Of a stretch of DNA of 64,000 bases, positions 47,203 through 56,875 are shown one piece after another; position 1 is the stretch's first letter; each line of letters opens with the position of its first letter. The notes below the pieces were generated by a model. It saw nothing but the letters and a program-made list of their open reading frames with translations, was not told the origin of the DNA and did not search any database. Location of the stretch: assembly GCA_024684515.1 (NCBI GenBank), contig JAIKWS010000086.1, positions 1 through 64,000 on the forward strand. The letters run 5' to 3'. The stretch comes from Prevotella sp. (GTDB taxonomy: Bacteria; Bacteroidota; Bacteroidia; Bacteroidales; Bacteroidaceae). Made by a program: the position numbers and the translations under genes.

Positions 47203-49008
47203 ATGTCAGATATTATACAACTTCTTCCTGATTCTGTAGCCAACCAGATTGCGGCTGGTGAGGTCATCCAGCGACCAGCATCCGTCATCAAGGAACTGAT
47301 GGAAAATGCTATTGACGCCGGTGCCAGCAACATACGTGTTATGGTGGTGGACGCTGGGAGGACTTCGATACAGGTAATAGACGATGGTTGCGGGATGTCT
47401 GAGACGGATGCCCGTCTGGCTTTTGAACGCCATGCTACTTCGAAGATACGTCAGGCTGATGACCTCTTCGCATTGCATACGATGGGCTTCCGGGGGGAAG
47501 CCTTGCCATCCATAGCTGCTGTCTCACAAGTGGTGTTGACAACTCGTACGGCAGATGATGAGATTGGCACCTGTCTGACATTGCAGGGGTCACGTGTGGT
47601 TGCTCAGGAACCGGTGGCATGTCCTGTAGGGTGCAATTTCCGTGTGGATAATCTATTCTTTAATGTTCCTGCACGTCGGAAGTTCTTGAAGACTAATGCT
47701 ACGGAGTTGAATAATATTCTTACGGCATTCGAACGTATCGTGCTGGTTTATCCAAACGTTAATTTTATTTTTTACAGCAATCAGCAGGAACTTCTGAACT
47801 TGCGAGCTGGTTCCTTGCGGCAGCGGATCGTAGATGTCTTCGGAAAGAAACTGAGCCAGGGACTGTTGCCTGTGGAGGTCGACACCCCGCTGTGCCGCAT
47901 CACGGGATTTGTTGGTAAGCCCGAGACAGCCAGGAAGAAAGGATCACAGGAGTATTTCTTTGCCAATGGCCGTTATATGAGGCATCCCTATTTCCATCGT
48001 GCGGTGGTTACTGCCTTCGAGCGATTGGTACCCGAGGGGATGTTGCCTACCTATTTTATCTACTTTGATGTTAGTCCTGCAGATGTCGACGTCAATATCC
48101 ATCCTACGAAGACGGAAATAAAATTTGAGAACGAACAAAGTATCTTCCAGATCCTCTCTGCCGCAGTAAAAGATGCGATAGGCAGGTTCTGCGAGGTGCC
48201 CACCATCGATTTTGACGTTGAGGGACGTCCGGATATACCTGTTTTGGACCCTCAAAAAGATGTGACACGAGTGCCTCAGGTTCAATATTCGCCATCTTAT
48301 AATCCTTTTGATACTCCATCTCCTGGTCGGGCTAGAAGCATGTCGAGTGAAGACGTGTTGGAAATGCTGGCTGCAACGAAGACTCATGCTGAGGTACAGT
48401 CTCCATCGCTGTTCGATGATGAGCCTGCCCCTGTCATAGCTGAGATGTCTCCCACTCACTATCAATACAAGGGGCAGTATATCATGACGGCAGTCAAGTC
48501 GGGACTGATGATTATCGACCAGCATCGTGCGGATGTGCGCATCTGCTTCGAACGTAACATGGAACGTTTCTCCCGGGGGCAGCATAATATACAGAGGCTT
48601 TTATTCCCCGAGATGGTGCAGTTCTCGCCGTCAGACAATGTCATGATGCAGCGCTTCCTGCCTGATCTCTCGGTTATGGGGTTTGATATTAGCGACTTGG
48701 GTGGTGGCAGCTATGCCATTGGTGGCATACCGGCAGGCCTGGAAGGAGTGGATCCCGGTTCCCTGCTCAGGAATATCGTTACCGATGCAGCCTCTCGTGG
48801 CGTCAGCAGCGATGAAGAACTGCATACGTCGCTGGCACTTGGGATGGCACGTAATACGGCTATCGTTTATGGACAGGTTCTTTCGAATGCAGAGATGGAA
48901 CGTGTGGTTAACGAACTCTTCTCCTGTTCCAATGCCAATTACACGCCAGATGGGCGACCGATATTGTGCATCCTGGAGCAGCGTGATATCGAGCAACTAC
49001 TAGGTTGA
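47203..49008 (+). CDS. mutL: DNA mismatch repair protein MutL
   Basis: MutL links mismatch recognition by MutS to strand removal. The 601-residue protein has the GHKL ATPase motifs: ANQIAAGEVIQRPASVIKEL, ENAIDAGASNI, DDGCGM and the lid RHATSKI...GFRGEALPSIAA. The C-terminal domain carries DQHRADVRICFER in place of the endonuclease motif DQHAxxExxxxE: the motif Ala is Arg and the first motif Glu is Val. The later CPHGRP element reads YTPDGRP. It may therefore lack nicking activity. It is last in the guaB-surA gene series. Confidence 0.95.
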   Translation: MSDIIQLLPDSVANQIAAGEVIQRPASVIKELMENAIDAGASNIRVMVVDAGRTSIQVIDDGCGMSETDARLAFERHATSKIRQADDLFALHTMGFRGEALPSIAAVSQVVLTTRTADDEIGTCLTLQGSRVVAQEPVACPVGCNFRVDNLFFNVPARRKFLKTNATELNNILTAFERIVLVYPNVNFIFYSNQQELLNLRAGSLRQRIVDVFGKKLSQGLLPVEVDTPLCRITGFVGKPETARKKGSQEYFFANGRYMRHPYFHRAVVTAFERLVPEGMLPTYFIYFDVSPADVDVNIHPTKTEIKFENEQSIFQILSAAVKDAIGRFCEVPTIDFDVEGRPDIPVLDPQKDVTRVPQVQYSPSYNPFDTPSPGRARSMSSEDVLEMLAATKTHAEVQSPSLFDDEPAPVIAEMSPTHYQYKGQYIMTAVKSGLMIIDQHRADVRICFERNMERFSRGQHNIQRLLFPEMVQFSPSDNVMMQRFLPDLSVMGFDISDLGGGSYAIGGIPAGLEGVDPGSLLRNIVTDAASRGVSSDEELHTSLALGMARNTAIVYGQVLSNAEMERVVNELFSCSNANYTPDGRPILCILEQRDIEQLLG

Positions 49009-49149
49009 TTTCTTTATCATCAGGCTCTATATATGTTTAAACTTTATTAAAATTGCTTTTCTATAATGATTTTTGTAAAATATGGTAGGAATATATGTAT
49101 TTTTTGAAAGAAAAATTGATTTTTTCTTGTCTAGTTGTGAAAAAATGCT

Positions 49150-49157
49150 TAACTTTG
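49150..49157 (+). promoter_or_regulatory. -7 promoter box for the surface lipoprotein-ompA pair
   Basis: TAACTTTG, about 44 bp before the start codon, in the AT-rich 193-bp gap after mutL. Confidence 0.7.
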
Positions 49158-49201
49158 CCCCGATTTTGCATATATTGTAAGTATTAATATTATAAATTTT
49201 A

Positions 49202-52198
49202 ATGTTCATGAAAAAGAAATTTATTAATGGATTGCTCTTGGCAGCCCTTTTTGTGGGCTTCACGGGCTCGATGGTTTCTTGTAAGGACTACGATGATGAG
49301 AAAGTCGTAAACTTGGAAGGAAAACTGAATGATTTGAAGGCAGCTCTTGAGGCTCAGAAGCAGCTTCTGGAGGGGCAGATTAGTGCGTTGAGTACTGAGA
49401 TTACCAACTGTAAGGCTACATGTGCATCCTTCCGCGAGCTTGTAGAGAAGACTTATCTCACCATTTCTGAGTTTAATACCTTCAAGGATGGTCTTGGAAA
49501 CATCTATTATACCAAGGCTCAGGTTGATGAGAAAATCAAGGCAGCTTTCGAGCAGTGCTACACGAAGGCTGAAATCGATGCTCTCTTTGCCAAGTATTAT
49601 ACCAAGGAGCAGATTGACAGCATGTTCTACACCAAGGAACAGCTGGAGGCTATGTTTGGTAAATATTACACCAAGGAAGAGATTGATGCCATGATCAAGA
49701 ACTACTACACCAAGACTGAGATCGATCAGCTGTTTACTGAAAAGCTGAAGGATTTCATTACCAAGGAAGCAGTAGGCCAGACCATTATCGAACTTCTTGA
49801 GAAAGGTGACCAGGCTCTGATCAATGCCCTCAATACCTATTTCCTGGATCCCATTATCGAGCAGTATCTGAAGGATGGCAAGGGTGCTGATATCATCAAT
49901 GACCATATCAACAAGGCTCTGATTGAGGTGAATACCAAGATTAGCGAAGCCAAGAGCCTTGCACAGCAGGCCAAGGATCTGGCTGACGCCAACAAGTTGG
50001 AGATTGAAGGTCTGAAGGCTTCTGTTGATGCTCTGAGCAGCAACATTGTCAAGCTGGGTGAGGACCTTGACAAGGTACGCGAAACGGCTAACGATGCAAA
50101 GGCCAAGGCTGAAGCAAATGCTATCCTTATTGCAAAGCTCCAGGAGAGCTATTCTGCTATCGAAGGTCGCCTGAGCGATCTCGAGGGCGATTTCAGCATC
50201 ATGACTGATAATCTGAATGAGATCTCTGACGAGCTTAAGGCAATGAAGGAGAAGGCATTCGCCGACAGTCTCGCTGCTGACGCTCTCCATCGTGAAATGC
50301 TGGAGACCATTAGTGGACTCGTTACTGCTGTTGGTGAGCTGGATCTCCAGGTTACCGGATTGGAAGTCGTTGTCGTAAGCCTGACGGGTGCTGTTAGCGA
50401 CTTGCAGGGTGATGTGAGCGACTTGCAGGGTGATGTTAGCGACTTGCAGGGTGATGTGAGCGACTTGCAGGGTGATGTTACTGGCTTGAAGGGTGATGTC
50501 AGCGAACTGTTGAATAAAGTCGGCGATTTGCAGTCTCGTCTTGATGAAGCCGTCGAGAGCATCAATGCAAATGCCGATGCTATTGCAAAACTGACTGGTG
50601 TCCTGAACAATGTGATGGCTAAGTTCATCACCGGTATTGAAATCAATGGTACCTACAACCCAATGTTTGGAAGTTTCTCGCTTCCTGTTGACATTCGTTC
50701 TAACGTTCTTCTTACCTATTATGGACAACTTGATGATTGGGGAATAGAGTTCCCAACAATGCGTCCCGCATATTATGCACTGGACATCGATGAGAGCGAC
50801 ACAAAGCATAAGCTCACTCAGGAGGATATCGATATCATTGGCGGCATTACTCCATTCACGATGGCTGGTAATCAGAATATCGTTTCGAAGATGGAAAATG
50901 ATGGTACCACGAGCGAAGGTAACGCTGGTACACTCTACCTGACGGTGAATCCCACCAACCGTGACTTCACGGATACGCAGTTTGACCTGATCAATAGCCG
51001 CAATGAGGTTTCTGCTTTCTCTCTGAGCAACCTTGCCAAGAGCGATCATCTTCTTACCTTTGGTTATACACGCGCAGGTGTAGCTAGCCAGAGCGAGAAC
51101 GGCTTCTATGAGGCAAAGGCTACTCTGAAGGCTGAGGATCTCGGCAATGCTGAATCTCTGAAGTTCGATGTCGATGCTGCCAAGGATATCGTGGACGATA
51201 TTCGTAACTATAAGAATGGTATCAATGTTACCAGAATCATGTCTTCTATTTATGAGGGTATTTCTTCTGTTATCGAGGCAAAAGCCGTGAAGACTACTTG
51301 GACTGACGATCTTGGCACTCGTAGCCTCGTCTCTCAGTATTCTATCGCCGCAGCTGCCGTGAAGCCTCTCTCCTATGCTTTCGCTAAGGACGCAGACGAC
51401 TACAATGGTGTTCCTGGTCTCGGTATCATTCATGAGATTGCTGACCACTTCCTCAATGAGATTACTGACAAGTTCCCATCTCTCGCAAAGTACGAGATTA
51501 CTCATCTTGAGCTGAAGAACTTTGATGCTTCTACAATGTCTATAACCCTTCTGGTTACCGTAACCAAGAATGGCGTTACCAAGACTGAGGATGCAACCTT
51601 CAATCTTTCTTCAATCGTGACCCTTGGTCCTGATTCCAATATTGATGCTGAGGATATCCAGGGCCTGGTTGACGACCTCAACAGTTGGTTCGCTCAGTAT
51701 AATACCATTAGCGTTGACTCTCTCTCATCGAAGATTAGCAGGACGCTCCAGAGCTTCCTCGACGAGATCAACGATCGCTATGGTCACTATTTCAACCCCA
51801 ACAGGTTCATGCAGCCTCAGATTCTGGTGAAGGCTAATGGCAGCTATGCTCGTCTGAGCGAGTCTGCTAACTATCCTGCTCATGTAAGCGCAGGTAAGAT
51901 GTACCTGCTGCCTACCACCTTCAATGCAGAGATCCTGTCACCCGCATTCAAGAAGTTCCTTGCAGTGACTAACGTTTCTAAGGACGGTGCCAGCGCAAAG
52001 GATGGTGACTCTACTTGCAAGAGCCTCCTTGATGAGGCCAACACGCAGAAGGGCTTCAAGCAGGTCATCGATGGTGGTTACAATGGATTCATGGAATTCA
52101 CAGCAAAGGCAGGTTACACCTATGAGATCCTGTACTCAGCTGTCGACTATGCCGGTAAGGTGGTCGTGAGCAGATTCTATGTAATGGTTAACGAGTAA
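49202..52198 (+). CDS. large coiled-coil surface lipoprotein (SCKDYDD type)
   Basis: The 998-residue protein (start 49202, or Met two codons later) has a lipoprotein signal ending GSMVSC, so Cys at about 27 is lipidated and followed by KDYDDEKV. Residues about 30-80 are coiled coil. At 100-183, units of about 11-13 residues read YYTKxEIDxxF, several times over. A long helical stretch runs to about 390, and at about 398-432 the heptad SDLQGDV is repeated four to five times. The C-terminal 550 residues look globular and beta-rich with no recognised domain. Codon use is strongly biased to a few codons, as in highly expressed genes. It is probably a major envelope protein. An OmpA-type gene follows after 31 bp, and a paralogue starts at 63856. 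Confidence 0.85.
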   Translation: MFMKKKFINGLLLAALFVGFTGSMVSCKDYDDEKVVNLEGKLNDLKAALEAQKQLLEGQISALSTEITNCKATCASFRELVEKTYLTISEFNTFKDGLGNIYYTKAQVDEKIKAAFEQCYTKAEIDALFAKYYTKEQIDSMFYTKEQLEAMFGKYYTKEEIDAMIKNYYTKTEIDQLFTEKLKDFITKEAVGQTIIELLEKGDQALINALNTYFLDPIIEQYLKDGKGADIINDHINKALIEVNTKISEAKSLAQQAKDLADANKLEIEGLKASVDALSSNIVKLGEDLDKVRETANDAKAKAEANAILIAKLQESYSAIEGRLSDLEGDFSIMTDNLNEISDELKAMKEKAFADSLAADALHREMLETISGLVTAVGELDLQVTGLEVVVVSLTGAVSDLQGDVSDLQGDVSDLQGDVSDLQGDVTGLKGDVSELLNKVGDLQSRLDEAVESINANADAIAKLTGVLNNVMAKFITGIEINGTYNPMFGSFSLPVDIRSNVLLTYYGQLDDWGIEFPTMRPAYYALDIDESDTKHKLTQEDIDIIGGITPFTMAGNQNIVSKMENDGTTSEGNAGTLYLTVNPTNRDFTDTQFDLINSRNEVSAFSLSNLAKSDHLLTFGYTRAGVASQSENGFYEAKATLKAEDLGNAESLKFDVDAAKDIVDDIRNYKNGINVTRIMSSIYEGISSVIEAKAVKTTWTDDLGTRSLVSQYSIAAAAVKPLSYAFAKDADDYNGVPGLGIIHEIADHFLNEITDKFPSLAKYEITHLELKNFDASTMSITLLVTVTKNGVTKTEDATFNLSSIVTLGPDSNIDAEDIQGLVDDLNSWFAQYNTISVDSLSSKISRTLQSFLDEINDRYGHYFNPNRFMQPQILVKANGSYARLSESANYPAHVSAGKMYLLPTTFNAEILSPAFKKFLAVTNVSKDGASAKDGDSTCKSLLDEANTQKGFKQVIDGGYNGFMEFTAKAGYTYEILYSAVDYAGKVVVSRFYVMVNE
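50396..50500 (+). repeat. 21-bp tandem repeats inside the lipoprotein gene
   Basis: Four near-identical copies of a 21-bp unit (AGCGACTTGCAGGGTGATGT plus one base) start at 50396, 50417, 50438 and 50459, and a diverged fifth follows at 50480. Units alternate between GATGTG and GATGTT, so the duplication step may have been 42 bp. Each encodes one heptad SDLQGDV. Confidence 0.9.
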
Positions 52199-52229
52199 CA
52201 TCTATCACAGAAAAGGAGAATTGACAATT

Positions 52230-53369
52230 ATGAATATAAAGAAATCAATACTTTCCTGCTTGCTGATGCTGGGCTTCGTCTCAGCATCGGCACAGGAACC
52301 AGAGATGAAGACGGAGTATGTCTTCAATCCACACTGGTATGTGCAGGTACAGCCACTGGGTGGACAGTACACCCTAGGTGAATTGTCGTTTAGCGATATG
52401 TTATCTTACAACGCACAGGTGGCTGTCGGTTATCAGTTTGACAAGGTGTTCGGTGCTCGCTTAGCTGTCAATGCCTGGCAGTCGAAAGGTGGTTCCGACT
52501 ATGAGAATGACGGTGGTGAGTTCAGCTGGAAGTGGAAGTATGTTGCTCCTACTATTGACCTGACGGCTAATCTGTCTAACCTCTTCTATGGATTTAATCC
52601 TCAGCGTGTGTTCAACCTGGGCCTGTTTGTTGGCGTTGGCGCTAATATTGCCTTTGACAACGACGAGGCTGCTACTGCAGCTGCTCAGATCAAGGCTCGT
52701 CATGCCTTCTCTACCGACAATGCTCCCATGACTTATCTCTGGGATGGCACTAAGCCTCGTTTCGTGGCACAGGCAGGTCTGACTGGTGACTTCCGCCTGA
52801 GTGATAAGGTGAGCATTGGTCTTGAGGTGAATGCTAATACGCTGAGCGATCGTTACAACTCTAAGAAGGCACGTAATGCTGACTGGTATTTCAACGCACT
52901 GGCAGGTGTGAAGATCAATCTTGGTCCTACCTACACCACTCGTCAGGTTAAGGGTTGTGAGCCCCGCATCGTTGAGAAGGTCGTTGAGAAGGTTGTGGAG
53001 AAGCCTGTTTACATCGACAAGATTGTTGAGGTCGAGAAGAAGGCTGAGCCTCTGCGTCGCGACGTGTTCTTCACCATCAATAGCTCGCGTATCGATCCTA
53101 CCGAGACACAGAAGATTGTTGACGTTGTTAATTACCTGAATGCTAATCCTAATGCAAAGGTTACCATTACTGGCTATGCTGACAAGGGTACAGGTAATGC
53201 ACAGATCAACGAGCGCCTGGGTAAGAATCGTGCCAAGGTCGTTACCGATCGTCTGGTGAAGCAGTATAAGATTGATCCCGCTCGCATCATTACTGATAGC
53301 AAGGGTGATACTGAGCAGCCATTTGCAGAAAATGACAAGAACCGCGTGAGCATCTGCATTGCAGAGTAA
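52230..53369 (+). CDS. OmpA-family outer-membrane protein
   Basis: From ATG 52230 (a TTG three codons earlier is in frame) the 379-residue protein has a signal peptide ending SASAQ and a barrel domain to about 240 (NPHWYVQVQPLGGQYTLGEL). A linker rich in VEKV repeats at about 250-275 (IVEKVVEKVVEKPVYIDKIV) follows, then a C-terminal peptidoglycan-binding OmpA domain with ITGYADKGTGNAQINERLG and KNRAKVV. It anchors the outer membrane to peptidoglycan. It lies 31 bp after the surface lipoprotein with no terminator between, so the two are coexpressed and may act together. A hairpin terminator follows at 53398. Confidence 0.92.
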   Translation: MNIKKSILSCLLMLGFVSASAQEPEMKTEYVFNPHWYVQVQPLGGQYTLGELSFSDMLSYNAQVAVGYQFDKVFGARLAVNAWQSKGGSDYENDGGEFSWKWKYVAPTIDLTANLSNLFYGFNPQRVFNLGLFVGVGANIAFDNDEAATAAAQIKARHAFSTDNAPMTYLWDGTKPRFVAQAGLTGDFRLSDKVSIGLEVNANTLSDRYNSKKARNADWYFNALAGVKINLGPTYTTRQVKGCEPRIVEKVVEKVVEKPVYIDKIVEVEKKAEPLRRDVFFTINSSRIDPTETQKIVDVVNYLNANPNAKVTITGYADKGTGNAQINERLGKNRAKVVTDRLVKQYKIDPARIITDSKGDTEQPFAENDKNRVSICIAE

Positions 53370-53397
53370 TTGCTCGCATGTGTTTGATGTGATTATT

Positions 53398-53450
53398 AAC
53401 CTGTCTTGCAATTCGCCTTTTGTATGAAGGAGTTTTGCAAGGCAGGTTTT
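53398..53450 (+). terminator. terminator after the ompA-like gene
   Basis: AACCTGTCTTGCAA pairs with TTGCAAGGCAGGTT through 14 positions including one G-T pair, around a 23-nt loop, followed by TT. Confidence 0.75.
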
Positions 53451-53470
53451 CGGTTAAAAACAATTTTGTA

Positions 53471-56400
53471 ATGAAAAGACTTCTATTCTTCTTTCTTTTT
53501 GCAGCGTTTGTCTCACCCGTGTTGGCACAGCTGAATGGAAATGGCTATTATAGAGCTCGGAATTTTAAGTCCGAACGCTATATCATCATGATTGACAACA
53601 AGTCCAAGGGTGCAAATTATACCACTACGACTTATGACCTCGATGCCATGATGTCTGTCAAGCCTTTTGACCGTGTCTGTAGCGACCCAGGGTCTGTGGT
53701 TTTTGTAGAGAACTGTGGCGGAAATCAGTATAATCTGAAAGCACAGGGTACAGATGTGCATGCTACCACAGGTCGCTATCTGACTATTACACAGGCAAAT
53801 GCCACCCATCAGACCTATTTCTGCTCGGCATCTGTGTCTGGAGTGACGGTTTATCTTTTTGACGAGCAATGGACAGGTAATGAGGGTCGTCTGTCTACTT
53901 CCAACAACATTGGTGGTGGGGGTGACGTCTATCGTCATTGGCAGTTCTTTCCTGTGTCAGCTACTGACGACTCAAACTACCTCGGTGTGAAAGGTGAGGT
54001 TGCTGTTGGCGGCAAGTATTACAGGGCTTCCTACTATGCGTTTCCCTATACGTTTGCCTCATCGGGGATGAAGGCCCATATCGTGACAAAGCTCGATGGG
54101 GAGTATGCCGTCTGGCAGCCTTTGGAAGGAAAGGTAGCTGCTACGACTCCTGTTATCATAGAATGTGTCGGTGCTGATGCTTCGTCCAATCGTCTGAATC
54201 TGGAGACTGCTGATACATCAATACCTTCTGGTAATATACTTATTGGCAATTATTTCGATAATTCTGGCTATAGCCATATCACGGAGTCATCCTATCATTT
54301 TAATGCCACCAAGTATGATGCTAACACCATGCGCCTGCTGGGAGTTACTTCCCAGGGGAAGCTGGGCTTTGTCAAGTCTAGCCTGAAGTACCTGCCTCAG
54401 AATTCCTCCTATCTTGTCGTGCCTGCTGGCTCTCCTGATGAGATAACACTGGTCAGCCAGGCAGAATATGATGCACTAATTGCTGCTGACCGCGTGACGG
54501 TCACAGCCCGTAGCTATACTCGTGAGTATGGTGATGCCAATCCCACCTTCGAATACGATGTTGAAGGTACGTTGAAGGGACAGCCTGCTATCAGCTGTGC
54601 TGCTACCCAGTCCTCTCCCGTGGGTACCTATCCCATTGTGGTAGAGAAGGGTACGTCAACCAATCGCTCGTTTACTGGCGTTAATGGTACGCTGACCATT
54701 ACTCCTGCACCTCTCACCGTCACCGCCCAAAGCTATACCATCAAGCAGAATGAGCCACTGCCTCAGTTTGCCATCGATTATGCGGGCTTTAAGCTTGGTG
54801 AGACAGCTGCTGTGCTATCTTCACAGCCGGCTTTGACCTGCGATGTTCCGCAAGACAAGACGCCAGGTGTCTATCAGATTGTTGTGTCTGGCACTGAGGC
54901 GGCCAATTATGCTGTCAGTCATGTAAATGGTACGCTTACCATCCTTGAGGCTGATCCTATCACGGTGACTGCAACAAGTATGACAAAGGTATATGGCGAT
55001 GCTGTTCCGCAATTGACATGGGTTGTAGAAGGTGGTACGCTCGAAGGACAGCCAGCGTTGCATTGTGATGTGACGGAATCGTCGCTGCCTGGTGAATATG
55101 CTATTACGGTGAGCCGTGGCACTCTCGACTATCCCAATCTGGTATTCGTGGATGGCAAGTTAACGGTGACAAAGGCTCCCCTGGTCATCTCTGCAGGTAC
55201 CTATTCCATGAAGCAGAATGAGGAACGTCCTGAGTTCAAGGCCTCTTTCGAAGGTTTCAAGCTGGGTGAGACAGAAGCGGTACTCACGAGCCAGCCTGTG
55301 CTCACGACCACAGCTCCCGACGATAACACGCCAGGAGTATATGAGGTTCTGGTGAGTGGTGCCGAGGCTGCTAACTATGACATCACCTATAAGGCCGGCC
55401 GTCTCACTATTCTGCAGGCTGATGAGATAGTGATTGTTGCCGCTGATGCTACGATGGTCTATGGCGATGACGTGCCTGAGTTGCTTTATAGCGTGAGCGG
55501 TGGCGAACTAGAGGGTGTGCCTGCTATATCCTGTGAGGCCACCAGCAGCTCACCTGCAGGCACTTATCCTATCGTTCTCTCTTTAGGCACTGTCGATTAT
55601 CCCAATGTGAAACTCGTCAATGGTACGCTGACAATCACCAAGGCACCACTCGTCATCTCCGCTGGTTCATATACCATGAAGCAAGATGAGGAGCGTCCTG
55701 AGTTCAAGGCCTCCTTCGAGGGTTTCAAACTGGAAGAGACAGAAGCTGTGCTCACGAGCCAGCCTGTGTTCTCTACTACTGCGCCTGTCGACAATACGCC
55801 AGGAGAGTATGAGGTGATGGTCAGTGGTGCAGAGGCTGAGAATTATGATATTACCTACAAATCAGGACGTCTCATCATCTTACAGGCTGACGAGATTGTG
55901 ATTATGGCAACTGATGCCACGATGGTCTATGGCGACAATGTGCCTCAGCTGCTTTATACCGTCAGTGGCGGTGAACTAGAGGGTGAGCCTGTGGTTACTT
56001 GCGAGGCTACCAGCAGCTCGCCAGCAGGCACCTATCCTATTGTGATCTCGGTGGGCACTGTCGACTATCCCAACCTGAAGCTTGTCAATGGCACGTTGAC
56101 GATTACGAAAGCTCAGTTGAAGGCATCGGTAGCTAACTACGAGCGTGAGCAGGGACAGCCCAATCCCGATTTTGCTATCGTCTACGAGGGATTCCGCAAT
56201 GGTGATGATCCTTCGGTGTTCACGGTGGCACCTACGGCATCTACGACAGCTACTGAAGAGAGCGAGCCGGGTGTCTATGACATCACCATACAGGGAGGAG
56301 AGGCACAGAACTATAGTTTTGTCTATATTGGTGGCAAGCTGATTGTCAATGTGCCTAGTTCCATTGCTTCTGTCCGAGTCTTTGATGCTCCTGTAGATAT

Positions 56401-56503
56401 CTACACCCTGACAGGTCGCCTCGTTCGTGCGCAGGCAACGAGCACAGCAGGCATACCTCGCGGGCTCTATATTGCCGGAGGACGGAAGATTGTCGTGAAA
56501 TAG
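53471..56503 (+). CDS. large exported protein with eight MBG-type repeats
   Basis: From ATG 53471 the 1010-residue protein has a signal peptide (about 1-20, ending SPVLAQ). Residues 21-340 have no recognised domain. From about 342 to 960 come eight repeats of about 78 residues in four alternating pairs with a period of 157: an A type (KVYGDxxPxL...GTLTIT) and a B type (SYTMKQxEERPEFKASFEGF...ANYDITY), as in MBG-domain surface proteins. Pairs 2-4 are near copies even at DNA level. The tail VDIYTLTGRLVRAQ...GIPRGLYIAGGRKIVVK resembles the C-terminal segment of Bacteroidetes secreted proteins. A weak promoter box (CAATTTTG) ends 2 bp before the start. The role is probably adhesion or surface display. 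Confidence 0.82.
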   Translation: MKRLLFFFLFAAFVSPVLAQLNGNGYYRARNFKSERYIIMIDNKSKGANYTTTTYDLDAMMSVKPFDRVCSDPGSVVFVENCGGNQYNLKAQGTDVHATTGRYLTITQANATHQTYFCSASVSGVTVYLFDEQWTGNEGRLSTSNNIGGGGDVYRHWQFFPVSATDDSNYLGVKGEVAVGGKYYRASYYAFPYTFASSGMKAHIVTKLDGEYAVWQPLEGKVAATTPVIIECVGADASSNRLNLETADTSIPSGNILIGNYFDNSGYSHITESSYHFNATKYDANTMRLLGVTSQGKLGFVKSSLKYLPQNSSYLVVPAGSPDEITLVSQAEYDALIAADRVTVTARSYTREYGDANPTFEYDVEGTLKGQPAISCAATQSSPVGTYPIVVEKGTSTNRSFTGVNGTLTITPAPLTVTAQSYTIKQNEPLPQFAIDYAGFKLGETAAVLSSQPALTCDVPQDKTPGVYQIVVSGTEAANYAVSHVNGTLTILEADPITVTATSMTKVYGDAVPQLTWVVEGGTLEGQPALHCDVTESSLPGEYAITVSRGTLDYPNLVFVDGKLTVTKAPLVISAGTYSMKQNEERPEFKASFEGFKLGETEAVLTSQPVLTTTAPDDNTPGVYEVLVSGAEAANYDITYKAGRLTILQADEIVIVAADATMVYGDDVPELLYSVSGGELEGVPAISCEATSSSPAGTYPIVLSLGTVDYPNVKLVNGTLTITKAPLVISAGSYTMKQDEERPEFKASFEGFKLEETEAVLTSQPVFSTTAPVDNTPGEYEVMVSGAEAENYDITYKSGRLIILQADEIVIMATDATMVYGDNVPQLLYTVSGGELEGEPVVTCEATSSSPAGTYPIVISVGTVDYPNLKLVNGTLTITKAQLKASVANYEREQGQPNPDFAIVYEGFRNGDDPSVFTVAPTASTTATEESEPGVYDITIQGGEAQNYSFVYIGGKLIVNVPSSIASVRVFDAPVDIYTLTGRLVRAQATSTAGIPRGLYIAGGRKIVVK
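54955..56360 (+). repeat. intragenic repeats of about 471 bp (MBG pairs)
   Basis: Segments starting near 54955, 55425 and 55896 repeat with a period of about 471 bp. The stretch around 55220-55300 and its copy around 55690-55770 are especially alike, including GTCCTGAGTTCAAGGCCTC in both. Confidence 0.85.
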
Positions 56504-56526
56504 CAGCAGCACGCTCTTGTCTATAT

Positions 56527-56575
56527 TTTCACCCTAATGCTCACGAACTGAGCGTTAGGGTGAAATGTTTTTTTT
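56527..56575 (+). terminator. terminator after the MBG-repeat gene
   Basis: TTTCACCCTAATGCTCA (56527-56543) pairs with TGAGCGTTAGGGTGAAA (56549-56565) apart from one G-T pair. The loop is CGAAC, and TGTTTTTTTT follows. Confidence 0.9.
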
Positions 56576-56875
56576 GACGAAGTACATCTGTGGCTAGCAT
56601 TTTCCTCCTTATTAATCAGACTAGCCATGAGTCAGAGGTGTCATCGCCCGTTCTCATTAGAGCGTTTTCTGAAAAACTGTGACAATGACGTTTTTCGTAG
56701 GATAGTTCTCGTCGTCTCCCTCGTAGGTCTATTGCGAAAATCCTGTTTTTTGCTGATGACTAGCTAAATGTCTTGTTCCATATAAGTTGTCTGCTTGCTG
56801 TACTCTTGTCAGAAATATTTACCGTCTGAAAGAGATTTGCTTTCCTCTGCCAAACTTGTGGGTCTTGTGACAGTT

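Noticed and set aside
49199..51505. A 768-codon open frame on the minus strand opposite the surface lipoprotein
   Set aside because: It is a mirror of the strongly biased, repetitive codons of the sense gene. It has no promoter or domain, and the sense frame has a clear lipoprotein signal and repeats.
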